This document shows, piece by piece, positions 14,749-22,391 of a stretch of DNA of 38,359 bases (position 1 is its first letter; every line of letters begins with the position of its first letter). Made by a program: the position numbers and the translations under genes. The DNA comes from Bacillota bacterium (GTDB lineage: Bacteria > Bacillota > Sulfobacillia > JAJZIM01), in contig JAJZIM010000027.1 in assembly GCA_021810565.1 (NCBI GenBank), positions 1 through 38,359 on the forward strand, given 5' to 3'. The notes below the pieces were generated by a model. That model saw only the letters and a program-made list of their open reading frames with translations. It searched no databases and was not told where the DNA came from.

Positions 14749-15075
14749 TCAGCAGTCGTCCAGGCTCCAGTCGTACAGGTACCGTTTCGGCCGCTTCAGC
14801 CACCCCCGGAACGCGCCCACCAGATCCAAGGGGGTGCTCCCGTCCGGCATGGGGCGGGCGGCCATGATCCCGATGCCTCCCACCACCAGGGCGGGCAGCA
14901 GCCGCCCCGGCACCGCCAGGTGCAGCGCACCGCCCCCTAGGAACCACCCGGCGCCCAGCAGCAGCCCCGCCGCCGCAGTTGCCGCCTGCACCAGCCCCCA
15001 CCCGGGGGCGAACTCGAAGCCCTGGTTGATCCGGCGCGGAATCAGGTACTCCAAGGCTGTTGGTGCTTCGTTCAT
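14749..15075 (-). CDS. PrgI/VirB3-like T4SS membrane protein
   Basis: A 108-aa protein starts at the ATG at 15075, overlapping the upstream stop (ATGA), so it is probably coupled. It opens with a short hydrophilic part (NEAPTALEYLIPRRINQGF). Two adjacent TM helices follow (about 27-47 and 52-73; ATAAAGLLLGAGWFLGGGAL, LLPALVVGGIGIMAA), then a basic cytoplasmic tail (GWLKRPKRYLYD). Size, double hairpin and position two genes from VirB6 fit the PrgI/VirB3 group. Sequence similarity is too weak to name a subfamily. Confidence 0.6.
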   Translation of the reverse strand: MNEAPTALEYLIPRRINQGFEFAPGWGLVQAATAAAGLLLGAGWFLGGGALHLAVPGRLLPALVVGGIGIMAARPMPDGSTPLDLVGAFRGWLKRPKRYLYDWSLDDC

Positions 15076-15344
15076 CTATCGTCGTCCTCTCTCACCAAGA
15101 CCCGACCGCAGCGGCGGGGGACAGGTATGCCTGCCATACCGAAAGCGAAGACACGGAACATCGATACCCGCTCTGCAAAGGGTCGGCTTACGGTTCTGCA
15201 TGCTGGGCAGGTGGCTACCCTCTTCCACACTTTGTCGCCGGGGTGTTCGGGATGGATACGCTGGCCGCAGCCGGGGCAGGTCTCCATGCGGTCTATTTCT
15301 ATGCTCTTCAATACAGCGACCTGGTGCATTTCGTCCCACCCCAT
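15072..15344 (-). CDS. Small zinc-ribbon protein in the T4SS operon
   Basis: The ATG at 15344 follows GGAGGTG at an optimal distance; an in-frame ATG at 15359 lies directly on the previous stop and lacks a site. The 90-aa product has a four-cysteine zinc-ribbon (ETCPGCGQRIHPEH, then TCPACRTVSRP). The C-terminal part may be weakly hydrophobic (FRVFAFGMAGIPV) and ends in a charged tail. Its stop overlaps the next start in ATGA. Function is unknown; a DNA- or RNA-contacting accessory role is possible. Confidence 0.68.
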   Translation of the reverse strand: MGWDEMHQVAVLKSIEIDRMETCPGCGQRIHPEHPGDKVWKRVATCPACRTVSRPFAERVSMFRVFAFGMAGIPVPRRCGRVLVREDDDR

Positions 15345-15359
15345 TATCAGCACCTCCAT

Positions 15360-16232
15360 CTAGCGTGTTCGTATTTGAGTCAAGACGTATTTGCCACCGG
15401 AGACAACTGCCCCGCCGATGCCCGTATGGTACGCCCACTGCTGGATGATATGCGGCCCGCGTATGGTGGCGATCACCATGCCGACGGCCAGCACCAGCCC
15501 CAGCAGCGCCCCCAGCACCGGACCGCTGGGACCTGGCACTGCCGTTATATTCTGCAAGCTCGCCAGAATTCCTTTTAAGCCCACGAGCTGCACGGCCTGA
15601 CTGAGGCCCAGCACCACCAGCCCCCTCCACCAGCCGGCCCACACGCCCCCGCCGGGGTTCATCTGGCCCAGGGCGGCAATGGGGCTGGCCACGATGTAGA
15701 AGATCAGCTCCGCACTCCGAATCGCCATCTGGATCGTGATTATCACCACGCCCACCACCAGGGCGGCCAGGCCTAGCGCCAGGATCAGCACGTCCTCGAT
15801 CACCAGCCCCGGCAGGCTGGTCAGGGTGCTCCCGGCGTTCTGCGCCGCAGTGGCCACCTGGTCCAGCGGCGCCGCCATCAGCGCCTGCCCGAACCACAAC
15901 CCCACGGTGAACACGTTGTAGGCCAGGTAGGTGCCCGCCGCGCCGTACACCGTCGTGCGCAGCAGCCCCTTCCACATCGCCCCCCCGTCGCTGCCGGCGG
16001 TGCCCTCGTTGTACAGGATGTATTCCTCCAGGGCCTTTCGGCCCACCATCAAACCCCACAGGGCCACGGCGAACATGGCCGAGTACTGCTCCACCTGCGA
16101 CACCCACGGCTGCTGCGCCGCCGCCAGGGCCTCCCCCTCGATGCCGCCCAGCACCGTGGCCAGCAGCCACAGCATGCCGTTCGCGGCGTCCTGGAGTATC
16201 GTGATCAGTCCGCCGGCTATCAGGGTTCCCAC
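15360..16232 (-). CDS. VirB6/TrbL-like polytopic membrane protein
   Basis: The GTG at 16232 is nine bases after AGGAGG. The 290-aa protein has about six TM helices, including VEQYSAMFAVALWGLMVGRKAL, VIEDVLILALGLAALVVGVV and VLGALLGLVLAVGMVIATI. The central loop SPIAALGQMNPGGGVWAGWWRGLVVLGLSQ resembles the conserved loop of VirB6/TrbL proteins. It would form the membrane channel of the conjugation machine. It stands between the pilin-like gene and the zinc-ribbon gene; a stem-loop lies just before it. Confidence 0.8.
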   Translation of the reverse strand: MGTLIAGGLITILQDAANGMLWLLATVLGGIEGEALAAAQQPWVSQVEQYSAMFAVALWGLMVGRKALEEYILYNEGTAGSDGGAMWKGLLRTTVYGAAGTYLAYNVFTVGLWFGQALMAAPLDQVATAAQNAGSTLTSLPGLVIEDVLILALGLAALVVGVVIITIQMAIRSAELIFYIVASPIAALGQMNPGGGVWAGWWRGLVVLGLSQAVQLVGLKGILASLQNITAVPGPSGPVLGALLGLVLAVGMVIATIRGPHIIQQWAYHTGIGGAVVSGGKYVLTQIRTR

Positions 16233-16259
16233 ACCTTGTCACCTCCTGTTAAAGAGAGG

Positions 16260-16288
16260 GGGGAGCCGCCCACGTGGACCGGCTCCCC
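16260..16288. other. Stem-loop between pilin-like and VirB6-like genes
   Basis: GGGGAGCCG and CGGCTCCCC form a 9-bp stem with an 11-base loop, in the gap after the pilin-like gene. The minus-strand downstream flank (CCTCTCTTTAAC) has only a short T tract. Partial termination or 3'-end protection would raise pilin mRNA over the later genes, a known strategy for abundant subunits; here it is inferred. Confidence 0.55.
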
Positions 16289-16301
16289 TGCCGCCTTCGG
16301 T

Positions 16302-16538
16302 CTAAAAGAACGTGGACAGCCAGGAGGCTATGCCTCCGGCCGCCACCACCACCGCCGTTCCTACCAGCACCTTCTTCATGCTGCTCGTGTGGTGGGCGAC
16401 CATTTGCGGATCGTCGTTGAGGTTGCGCATGAGCGCGTGGTACGCGAGCATCGCGCCGCCACCGGCGCCCCCCATGCCCGCAATCCAGCCTCCAGCCTGC
16501 TGGAGCAGGTTCTGGATATCCGTCAAGAAGGGCGGCAC
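16302..16538 (-). CDS. VirB2/TrbC-like pilin candidate
   Basis: The GTG at 16538 follows AAGGAGGTG by six bases; a longer frame upstream lacks a site. The 78-aa product has a short N-terminus, one glycine-rich hydrophobic segment (GGWIAGMGGAGGGAMLAYHAL), a polar loop (NLNDDPQMVAHHTSSMKK) and a second TM helix (VLVGTAVVVAAGGIASWL). Two hydrophobic helices joined by a charged loop, small size and a place directly before VirB6 fit the conjugative pilin group. There is no cleavable signal peptide, as in many Gram-positive homologues. Confidence 0.65.
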   Translation of the reverse strand: MPPFLTDIQNLLQQAGGWIAGMGGAGGGAMLAYHALMRNLNDDPQMVAHHTSSMKKVLVGTAVVVAAGGIASWLSTFF

Positions 16539-16583
16539 GTATATCACCTCCTTTCGTCTCACGAACTGCTGCGGCTTGTTGCC

Positions 16584-17606
16584 TCACCTCCCTTCTCTAG
16601 CCGGGCTCGCCCGCGCCCGCTGTCCCGGGGGCGGGTGAGCCTCCACCCATGCCTGGGCTTTCGAGATGCTGTAGCCCAAGTAGCGGTCGGGCTGTGGGTG
16701 CTCCCGGTACTTGGCCCCGATACCCAGGGCGAGGTGCGCGAACACCGCCCGGATGCGGTCGGGACTGGCCCCCGCCCGCACCAGGGCCACGATGGCCTTC
16801 ATGTCCGTCTCGCTTCGACGACCTGGCTCCGCCCCCGCGTGGATCAGCTCGCGCACCGGCCGGCTGATGTCCAGCCCCCGCAGCAGGTCCTGCGGGTCGG
16901 CGGGCAGCGTCAAACCTGGCGAGAATGACACCCATCGGCGCGTGCCAAGCTGCGCGGCAGGCCGCGGGTACGAGCGCACCAGCGGCACGAAGTCGGCCAG
17001 GTCGTACCGCCGCTCGGGATGCAGCTGCTCCACCATGCACAGTTGCGGGGTGCCATACTTGGCCTTGATGTTGAGCGTTTCGGGCACCCTGAGCAGCCGA
17101 GCCAGGTCACAGGCCACGTTGGCCCGCGCCGGTATGCCCACCCCCGCGCCCAAGGCCCACAGGGTGCTCCTCACCTGTTCGGCTGCGGAGGCGGTGTTCA
17201 GCTTCACCGGCTCCCGGAGGAGCCAGTAGGCATGCCTGCCGCCACCGCCGGAACGCACCACGGCGGTGGGGCCAAGCCCTATTGCCGACAGGTCGCCCAA
17301 CCGCACTTCAATCTCGGCCTCTCCTCGCACGAAGTCCTTCGCGTCGATGTCCGCGAAGAGAACCGGCACGGTGCGCACCGCGTCGGAGCCTCCGCGGGGC
17401 TCCGCCCGCGGCAGGGCGCTGAAGAACACGTGGCGCTGGCCGTCGTGGGCCATGGCGAACCGTTCTGCCGGGCCAATTCCCGCCGGCAATTCGTAAAACC
17501 GGCGCAGCGTTATCCCGTCACCCTCGGGCACCGCCCGCAGTTCCAGCCACCCTGCGCATCCGCGGTACAGGACCTGCCAGAAGAGACTCGGTGATGTTCT
17601 ATGCAC
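16584..17606 (-). CDS. Archaeo-eukaryotic-type primase (RepB/PrimPol-like)
   Basis: The GTG at 17606 is six bases after GGAGGTG; the upstream TTG lies on the site itself. The 340-aa protein has the AEP core: the metal-binding motif VPVLFADIDAKDF (DxD), a strand followed by VVRSGGGGRHAYWLL (the sxH motif), and a third acidic site near NVACDLARLLRVPETLNIK. The C-terminal region (about 240-330) is helical, like PriCT-type domains. Such primases start lagging or complementary strands on plasmids and ICEs. It precedes the pilin gene and follows two SSB genes, forming a DNA-processing group. Confidence 0.82.
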   Translation of the reverse strand: MHRTSPSLFWQVLYRGCAGWLELRAVPEGDGITLRRFYELPAGIGPAERFAMAHDGQRHVFFSALPRAEPRGGSDAVRTVPVLFADIDAKDFVRGEAEIEVRLGDLSAIGLGPTAVVRSGGGGRHAYWLLREPVKLNTASAAEQVRSTLWALGAGVGIPARANVACDLARLLRVPETLNIKAKYGTPQLCMVEQLHPERRYDLADFVPLVRSYPRPAAQLGTRRWVSFSPGLTLPADPQDLLRGLDISRPVRELIHAGAEPGRRSETDMKAIVALVRAGASPDRIRAVFAHLALGIGAKYREHPQPDRYLGYSISKAQAWVEAHPPPGQRARASPAREGR

Positions 17607-17655
17607 TGGTGCCACCTCCAAATAGGGGAGGAGGCTTTTCGCTCCCCCTCTGCTC

Positions 17656-17976
17656 CTACCGTTCCGCCGCCTCGTCCCTGTGCCGGCCCACGAACTTCAC
17701 CTTCACGGCTTCGACCTGGAGCTTCTCGTGCTCTTGGATGTTCGGATACCCGCGCACCAGGCACAGGCTCCCCTCGTCCAGCTGCCGGGCGACGGCTTCC
17801 GCCGTCCCCCCTTTGGCCGTGACCTGAAAATAGTCCGTGACCTTCTGCCCGCCCCTGGAGAGCCGGTCCACGGCTACCCAGTAGTTGGCCAGCCGCGTAC
17901 CGTTGGGCGCGGTCCACAGCTCCGGCTTGCCCGTGACCCGCCCCACCAGCAGGATCTCGGAATAGGTGCTTGCCAT
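17656..17976 (-). CDS. ssb: Single-stranded DNA-binding protein, copy 1
   Basis: The 106-aa product starts at the ATG at 17976, nine bases after AAGGAGG. An OB-fold is clear: TYSEILLVGRVTGKPEL, then LANYWVAVDR, KVTDYFQVTAKGGTAEAVARQL and GSLCLVRGYPNIQE, as in primary SSBs. It ends in RDEAAER, without the acidic DDDIPF-like tip that recruits repair proteins in host SSB. It is a tandem paralogue of the second copy (same start MASTYSEILLVGR and same AER end). It probably coats transferred single-stranded DNA in the donor or recipient. Confidence 0.9.
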   Translation of the reverse strand: MASTYSEILLVGRVTGKPELWTAPNGTRLANYWVAVDRLSRGGQKVTDYFQVTAKGGTAEAVARQLDEGSLCLVRGYPNIQEHEKLQVEAVKVKFVGRHRDEAAER

Positions 17977-18017
17977 CGGGTTCAGCCTCCTTCGTCAAAC
18001 GCGGCATCCAAACTTTA

Positions 18018-18042
18018 GGGGGGGAGCACCGCGCTCCCCCCC
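18018..18042. other. Perfect stem-loop between the two ssb genes
   Basis: Ten bases, GGGGGGGAGC (18018-18027), pair perfectly with GCTCCCCCCC (18033-18042) around ACCGC. It lies in the gap between the two ssb copies, without a T run on either strand. A related GGGGAG/CTCCCC inverted repeat occurs downstream of copy 1, near 17628-17647, so the hairpin may have been duplicated with the gene. It could stabilise the ssb mRNA. Confidence 0.55.
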
Positions 18043-18048
18043 TGTTGC

Positions 18049-18393
18049 CTACCGCTCCGCTGCCGCCTCGCTGGTCCGCTGCCGGTCCAGGAACTTCACC
18101 TGGGCGGCCTGGACCTGGAACGTCTCGTGCTTCTGCCCGTCCTTCTCCCACCGCTGGATCTCGGGATGCCCGCGCACCAGGCACAGGCTGCCCTTGTCCA
18201 GGTGCTCCGCCACGGCTTCCGCCGTCTTCCCCCAGGCCGTGGTGCGGAAGAAGTCCGTGACCTTCTGGCCCTCTGCGGGGCGGTCCACCGCCACCGTGAA
18301 ATGGGCCACCTGGGTCCCGTTGGGCGTCGCGCTCAGCTCCGGCTTGTGGGTCAGCCGCCCCACCAGCAGGATCTCCGAATAGGTGCTCGCCAT
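18049..18393 (-). CDS. ssb: Single-stranded DNA-binding protein, copy 2 (internal start)
   Basis: The ATG at 18393 is preceded by GAGGAGG with a nine-base spacer, a full-strength start, although the surrounding frame is open for 135 codons upstream. The 114-aa product is an OB-fold SSB (TYSEILLVGRLTHKPEL, KVTDFFRTTAWGKTAEAVAEHL, GSLCLVRGHPEI) ending in EAAAER without an acidic tip. It is closer to ordinary SSBs than copy 1 (KTAEAVAEHL, FFRTTAWG). I infer it is made as a free protein, whether or not the longer fusion is also made. Confidence 0.85.
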   Translation of the reverse strand: MASTYSEILLVGRLTHKPELSATPNGTQVAHFTVAVDRPAEGQKVTDFFRTTAWGKTAEAVAEHLDKGSLCLVRGHPEIQRWEKDGQKHETFQVQAAQVKFLDRQRTSEAAAER

Positions 18394-18798
18394 CGTGTCC
18401 AGCCTCCTCGCTATGCTTTTGGGCCCCTCGCGAATTGGGATGAAACGGGCCGGCAGAGCCACCCCGGGCTCCGTCCCGATGTGTCCGTCCTCGAACGCAA
18501 GCCGCCACAGCGGCCCCTCCTGGACGGCCATTACTGACAGTCCTGTGATGCTATCCTTATGGGTGGGCGTGAACACCTGCTCCCTGGTGCGAACGTGCTG
18601 ATCGGGCACGCAGGACTCATAAAGCCTGACGAAATCCCGCAGGTCGATCCCAGGCCGCAGGCACCGCGCCTTGACGAAATGGTTCCAGGCCAGCACGGGC
18701 TCAACGCCAGGATGTTCGGCCTTTATCCTCTCCGCCAACTCCCGGTTCGACAGCTCCGCATCCGATACGCGGGCGCAGATTGTCACTTTGCCCTCCAT
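18049..18798 (-). CDS. Unknown N-terminal domain in frame with SSB (249-aa fusion)
   Basis: From an ATG at 18798, after GGAGG, the frame runs without a stop through the SSB start at 18393 to the same end. Residues 1-135 (VTICARVSDAELSNRELAER, then a LAWNHFVKARCLRP region and a strand-rich SITGLSVMAVQEGPLWRLAF segment) match no family I recognise. The joint RRLDT-MASTYS is encoded by the SSB's own ribosome site. Either a true fusion is made along with free SSB from the internal start, or an ancestral stop was lost. Both products would share the C-terminal OB-fold. Confidence 0.65.
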   Translation of the reverse strand: MEGKVTICARVSDAELSNRELAERIKAEHPGVEPVLAWNHFVKARCLRPGIDLRDFVRLYESCVPDQHVRTREQVFTPTHKDSITGLSVMAVQEGPLWRLAFEDGHIGTEPGVALPARFIPIREGPKSIARRLDTMASTYSEILLVGRLTHKPELSATPNGTQVAHFTVAVDRPAEGQKVTDFFRTTAWGKTAEAVAEHLDKGSLCLVRGHPEIQRWEKDGQKHETFQVQAAQVKFLDRQRTSEAAAER

Positions 18799-18840
18799 CG
18801 TTGCCCCCCCCTCCGTGTCGTTCGGGTCGCCACCGCAGGG

Positions 18841-20904
18841 CTAGCGCCACGTTATCCCCCCTCTGGCCGCCCTTTGCTCCTTGGCCTCTACCGGAGGCAT
18901 GCTTTCCGGCGCCTCCACCCGTTGAGGGGGCGCCGGGCTTTTGTCCGCCGCCTCGGCTTCCTGCGAAGGCTCCTCAGCGGACTGCTCCTGCACCTCCAGC
19001 CCCGCCGGCAGCGGTATCTCCCACTCCTGGTCCGGCGGCCGCCACGAGGGGGGCGGCGTGACCGCCTTCGTCTCCGGGTGCTGCCGGGCTTCTTGGATGC
19101 CCGGGAACTCCCTGGCCCACGCCGAAAGGTCCGGCAGGGGCAGCCTGGCCGGGGCCTCCCTTCCCTGGAGAATCAGCGCCGTGTCCTGCGGCCAGCGCAA
19201 CAGCTCCTCCGCCGTGGCCAGCTCCCGGCCCATCAGCGTCGTGGTGTTCGTCGCGTGGCCCGGCATGGTGTAGCTGCTGGTCCAGTACACCTTCGGCATG
19301 GAGTAGGTCTCGCCCGTGGTGGTGTACTTGCCAAGCTTCGCTGCCACCTCCCGGGCGGTGTCCAGGTTCGCCGTCAGCAGATAGATCCAGGTGAGGCAGT
19401 TGCCTTTGATCGTCTCGGCCCCGTCGGCGTAGTGGCGCTTCAGCTGCGCCAGGTCCTGGAGCGCCAGGAGGAAGCGCATCCCCCGCGAGCGCGCCACCGT
19501 GATCGAGTGGTCGAAGTCTCTCAACTGCGGCAGGTTGCCGAACTCGTCCAGCAGACAGTTGACCGGCACCTCCAGCCGGCCTTCCCTCCGGCTGTCGGCC
19601 AGGGTGGTCAGCGCCTGCAGCGTCTGCTGCACGTACAGGGTGGCCAGGGGGTAGCGCGTCGATCTTTCGTCCGGGATCACCAGGAACACCGCCGTCGGCC
19701 GGCGCCCGGGTGCCGCCAGGTCGTGGTCCTGCGCGGAAGTGAGCCAGGCCACCTCCTGGTCCGCGAACAGCCGCAGTTCCGCCGCGGCGCCGGTGAGGAT
19801 GCTCGCCCTGGTGCGCTCCACGGACAGCCGCACCGGGCCGTACGCCTTGTAGGCCGGGTGGTCCGGCGGGAACTGGTCCATCCAGTCGTCAAGCCTCGTT
19901 CCGCCCTCCCCGCCGGCCAGCAGCGCGGCGTACACCGAGCCCATGTGCTGCTGCTCCGCCGATGGCCAGGCCCACGGTTCCCCCTCCGGGGGCGCCTTGC
20001 CGCCCGGGGGCGGCTCGCCCTGGGCCACCGCCAGGATCAGCGCCGCGATCAGCGCCTCCTGCGACTGCGGCCATATGGGGTCGGTGCCACGGTACTCCGC
20101 GCTGTAGGTCAGCACGTGGGCCACGTCCCAGGCCGCCGCGCTGGCCCGGTCCAGCTGGCCCGCCGCCAGGGCCTCGGCCACCGGCAGCACCGGGTTCCAG
20201 CGGTTCCCCGTGGCCGGCTGGCGCAAGTCGATGCGCACCACGTCGTAGCCCCTGGAACGCAGCCATTCGGCCGCGTGGGCGTACAGCTCCCCCTTGGGAT
20301 CGGTTACGATCAGGCTTTCCCGGGCTGCCTCTCCGATCACCCCGATGCTCGGCAGGATGATCCGCCGGCTCTTGCCCGCACCCGTGCTCCCGAGGAGCAG
20401 GGCGTGCCCGTCCCCCTTGAGCACCCAGGCCGTGCCCCGCCGGGGTCCGCGCCCCACCAGGACGCCGCTTGGGTTGCTCGGTTTGCTGGCTTGCCACTGC
20501 CACAGCGCCAGGCTGCGGGCCAGCTCCGCCGGCGTGCGCCACCTGGCCGTGCCGTGCTGGCCCTTGCCGGCAGCCGGAGGGCCGCCCCAGGTGCGCGTAC
20601 CCCGGCCCCTGCCGGACGCGTAGGCCAGGCCGCCGCCCGCGAGGGTCATCAGGCCCAGCGTCACGAGCAGGGCGTGGGGGTGGCGCAGCGCCAATGCGGA
20701 CCACGTGCGCCACGGCAGGTAGCCGCCGCTTGATACCCAGGCGTGCCACAGGGCCGCCACGCGGGCTGCCACCCGACCAGGGGGGGCCCCGGGATCACGG
20801 GCGGGGGCCAGCACCGCCAGATAGGCCACCGCCACCGGCGGGAACAGGACGGCGGCCAGGGTTGCCCCAAAGGCCGCCGCTACGCACATCCGCTTGCCTC
20901 TCAC
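18841..20904 (-). CDS. virD4: VirD4/TraG-type coupling ATPase
   Basis: GTG at 20904 overlaps the relaxase stop (GTGA), with AAGGAGG nine bases upstream; 687 aa. Two N-terminal TM helices (about 8-30 and 60-80) are followed by a linker with QHGTARWRTPAEL. The motor domain has Walker A LLLGSTGAGKSRRIILP, then the DPKGELYAHAAEWL motif diagnostic of VirD4/TraG, Walker B VNCLLDEFGNLP and a later LALQDLAQLK. The C-terminal 100 residues are acidic and proline-rich. The protein brings the relaxase-DNA complex to the channel. It is directly downstream of, and coupled to, the relaxase. Confidence 0.94.
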   Translation of the reverse strand: MRGKRMCVAAAFGATLAAVLFPPVAVAYLAVLAPARDPGAPPGRVAARVAALWHAWVSSGGYLPWRTWSALALRHPHALLVTLGLMTLAGGGLAYASGRGRGTRTWGGPPAAGKGQHGTARWRTPAELARSLALWQWQASKPSNPSGVLVGRGPRRGTAWVLKGDGHALLLGSTGAGKSRRIILPSIGVIGEAARESLIVTDPKGELYAHAAEWLRSRGYDVVRIDLRQPATGNRWNPVLPVAEALAAGQLDRASAAAWDVAHVLTYSAEYRGTDPIWPQSQEALIAALILAVAQGEPPPGGKAPPEGEPWAWPSAEQQHMGSVYAALLAGGEGGTRLDDWMDQFPPDHPAYKAYGPVRLSVERTRASILTGAAAELRLFADQEVAWLTSAQDHDLAAPGRRPTAVFLVIPDERSTRYPLATLYVQQTLQALTTLADSRREGRLEVPVNCLLDEFGNLPQLRDFDHSITVARSRGMRFLLALQDLAQLKRHYADGAETIKGNCLTWIYLLTANLDTAREVAAKLGKYTTTGETYSMPKVYWTSSYTMPGHATNTTTLMGRELATAEELLRWPQDTALILQGREAPARLPLPDLSAWAREFPGIQEARQHPETKAVTPPPSWRPPDQEWEIPLPAGLEVQEQSAEEPSQEAEAADKSPAPPQRVEAPESMPPVEAKEQRAARGGITWR

Positions 20905-22379
20905 CGTGCCATGCCTCCTTCGCGGCGTTTGCGCCTGGCCTCCTCCTCCGCCTCCCGGGCCTCGGCCCGCCGCTCCTCCCGGCGCACGTCCCGCATGAGC
21001 CCCGACCACCAGGCGACGGCCAGGGAACTGGCCAGCACCTCCCGGCGGTGCGCCGCGTAGTCCGCCGCGTGGGCTATGCTCCTGGCCAGGGAGGCGGCCA
21101 GCCGCTCTTCCCCGGCCTGGCGCCGCCTTGGCGGCAGGGCCTCCAGGTACCAGCGCACCTCGGACGCCAGGGCCGGCTCGGCCAGCAGCCGCCGCGCCAG
21201 GGCCAGGGCGGCGTCGGGCCGCAGGTTGGCTGGTAGCCGGGCCAGGGCCAGCACCTCCCGGTGCACCCGCTCGGCCAGCTCCGGCGGCAGGCCGGGTGCC
21301 CCCCGGCCGCGGATGGTGGCCAGGGCCACCTGCACCACCTGGTCACGCTTCGCCGCCCGGTCCAGGTCCGCCGCCCCGCGCAACACGTGTTGCGCCAGTT
21401 TCTGGGTCAGGTCCTCCCGCGCTTTCCGGGCGGCCTGGTCGTGCGCCGCCGGGTCGTCACTGTAGTGCCGGGCCATCTCCCGGGCCAGGGCGGCGTACCT
21501 GTCGGCAGCCTCCTGGTACTCGGGCACGCTGCTCAGCAGCCACTCCGCCCTGTCGTTGGCAGCCTGTTTGACGCCGGGGGGCATGTATGCCAGGGCCACC
21601 CGACCGCCGCCGGGCAGCATCGTGCGCAAAGCATCCAGCCGGGCAGCCAGCTCCCGGGACCGGCGGGGCGAGAGCCTCGGCGGGGTTGCGGGAGGCCTCC
21701 GCCCAGGCCCGGCCAAGGCGGTCGCCGCCGCCACCTCCACCCGGCCACCACCCACCACCGCGAGCTTCGCCGCCGCCATCTGCTGGCCCAGCCGTTCCCG
21801 CTCCGGGCGGTACAGCGCAGAGACCCACATGCGTTTGACCTGGCGCATCTCTCCCGGTGACCACCGGCCCTTGGTGCGCTTAGGGGGCACCTCCCAGGCC
21901 AAAAGGTGCAGGTGGGGGTGCCCCTCCTTGCGATGCACAGCGGCTACCCAGCGCAGGTGCGCCTCCGGGATGCCGAGCTCCCGGGCCATTTTCGGCAGCA
22001 GCGACCTGGCCGCGTCCTCCCACGCAGGGCGGTCCAGCAGCTGGCCGCCCATGGCACGGGCGTCAGCCTCCGTGACAGACACCACCAGCCGCCAAATCGG
22101 TCCCCGGTGGCCGCGCAGTTCCCGGTCCAGGGCCTCCGGGTCGGGCAGGTGCCGTTCGTCGGGGCCGAAGTAGCCCAGGGAACCCGGCCTGCCGGCCATG
22201 TACGCAGCGTGTATGGCCGCCTCCTCCCCGGGGTCCTGGCGCTGCCCGGCGCGGCACAGCTCCTCCTTTGCCGGGTTGCCCATGTACCGCAGGTGCCCCT
22301 GCGCCGCGCCCACGCCGCGGTCCCCCCTGGCGCCCGGCAGGTAGTAGTGCAGCCGAATCACCAGCGGGCGCAGGGCCAC
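20901..22379 (-). CDS. MobP/MobL-type relaxase
   Basis: The GTG at 22379 is eight bases after GGAGG; 492 aa. The N-terminal half carries the relaxase three-His metal motif in a strand context (VHRKEGHPHLHLLAWEVPP). It also has conserved features of the firmicute MobL/MobP group: LRYMGNPAKEE near the start and GYFGPDERHLPD, then WRLVVSVTEADARAMGG. The C-terminal half is a long, basic, helical region (AREAEEEARRKRREGG). It would nick at oriT and lead the single strand into the recipient. oriT was not found. Gene order relaxase-virD4 with overlapping codons is typical. Confidence 0.88.
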   Translation of the reverse strand: MALRPLVIRLHYYLPGARGDRGVGAAQGHLRYMGNPAKEELCRAGQRQDPGEEAAIHAAYMAGRPGSLGYFGPDERHLPDPEALDRELRGHRGPIWRLVVSVTEADARAMGGQLLDRPAWEDAARSLLPKMARELGIPEAHLRWVAAVHRKEGHPHLHLLAWEVPPKRTKGRWSPGEMRQVKRMWVSALYRPERERLGQQMAAAKLAVVGGGRVEVAAATALAGPGRRPPATPPRLSPRRSRELAARLDALRTMLPGGGRVALAYMPPGVKQAANDRAEWLLSSVPEYQEAADRYAALAREMARHYSDDPAAHDQAARKAREDLTQKLAQHVLRGAADLDRAAKRDQVVQVALATIRGRGAPGLPPELAERVHREVLALARLPANLRPDAALALARRLLAEPALASEVRWYLEALPPRRRQAGEERLAASLARSIAHAADYAAHRREVLASSLAVAWWSGLMRDVRREERRAEAREAEEEARRKRREGGMAR

Positions 22380-22391
22380 CCCCTCCACCTC

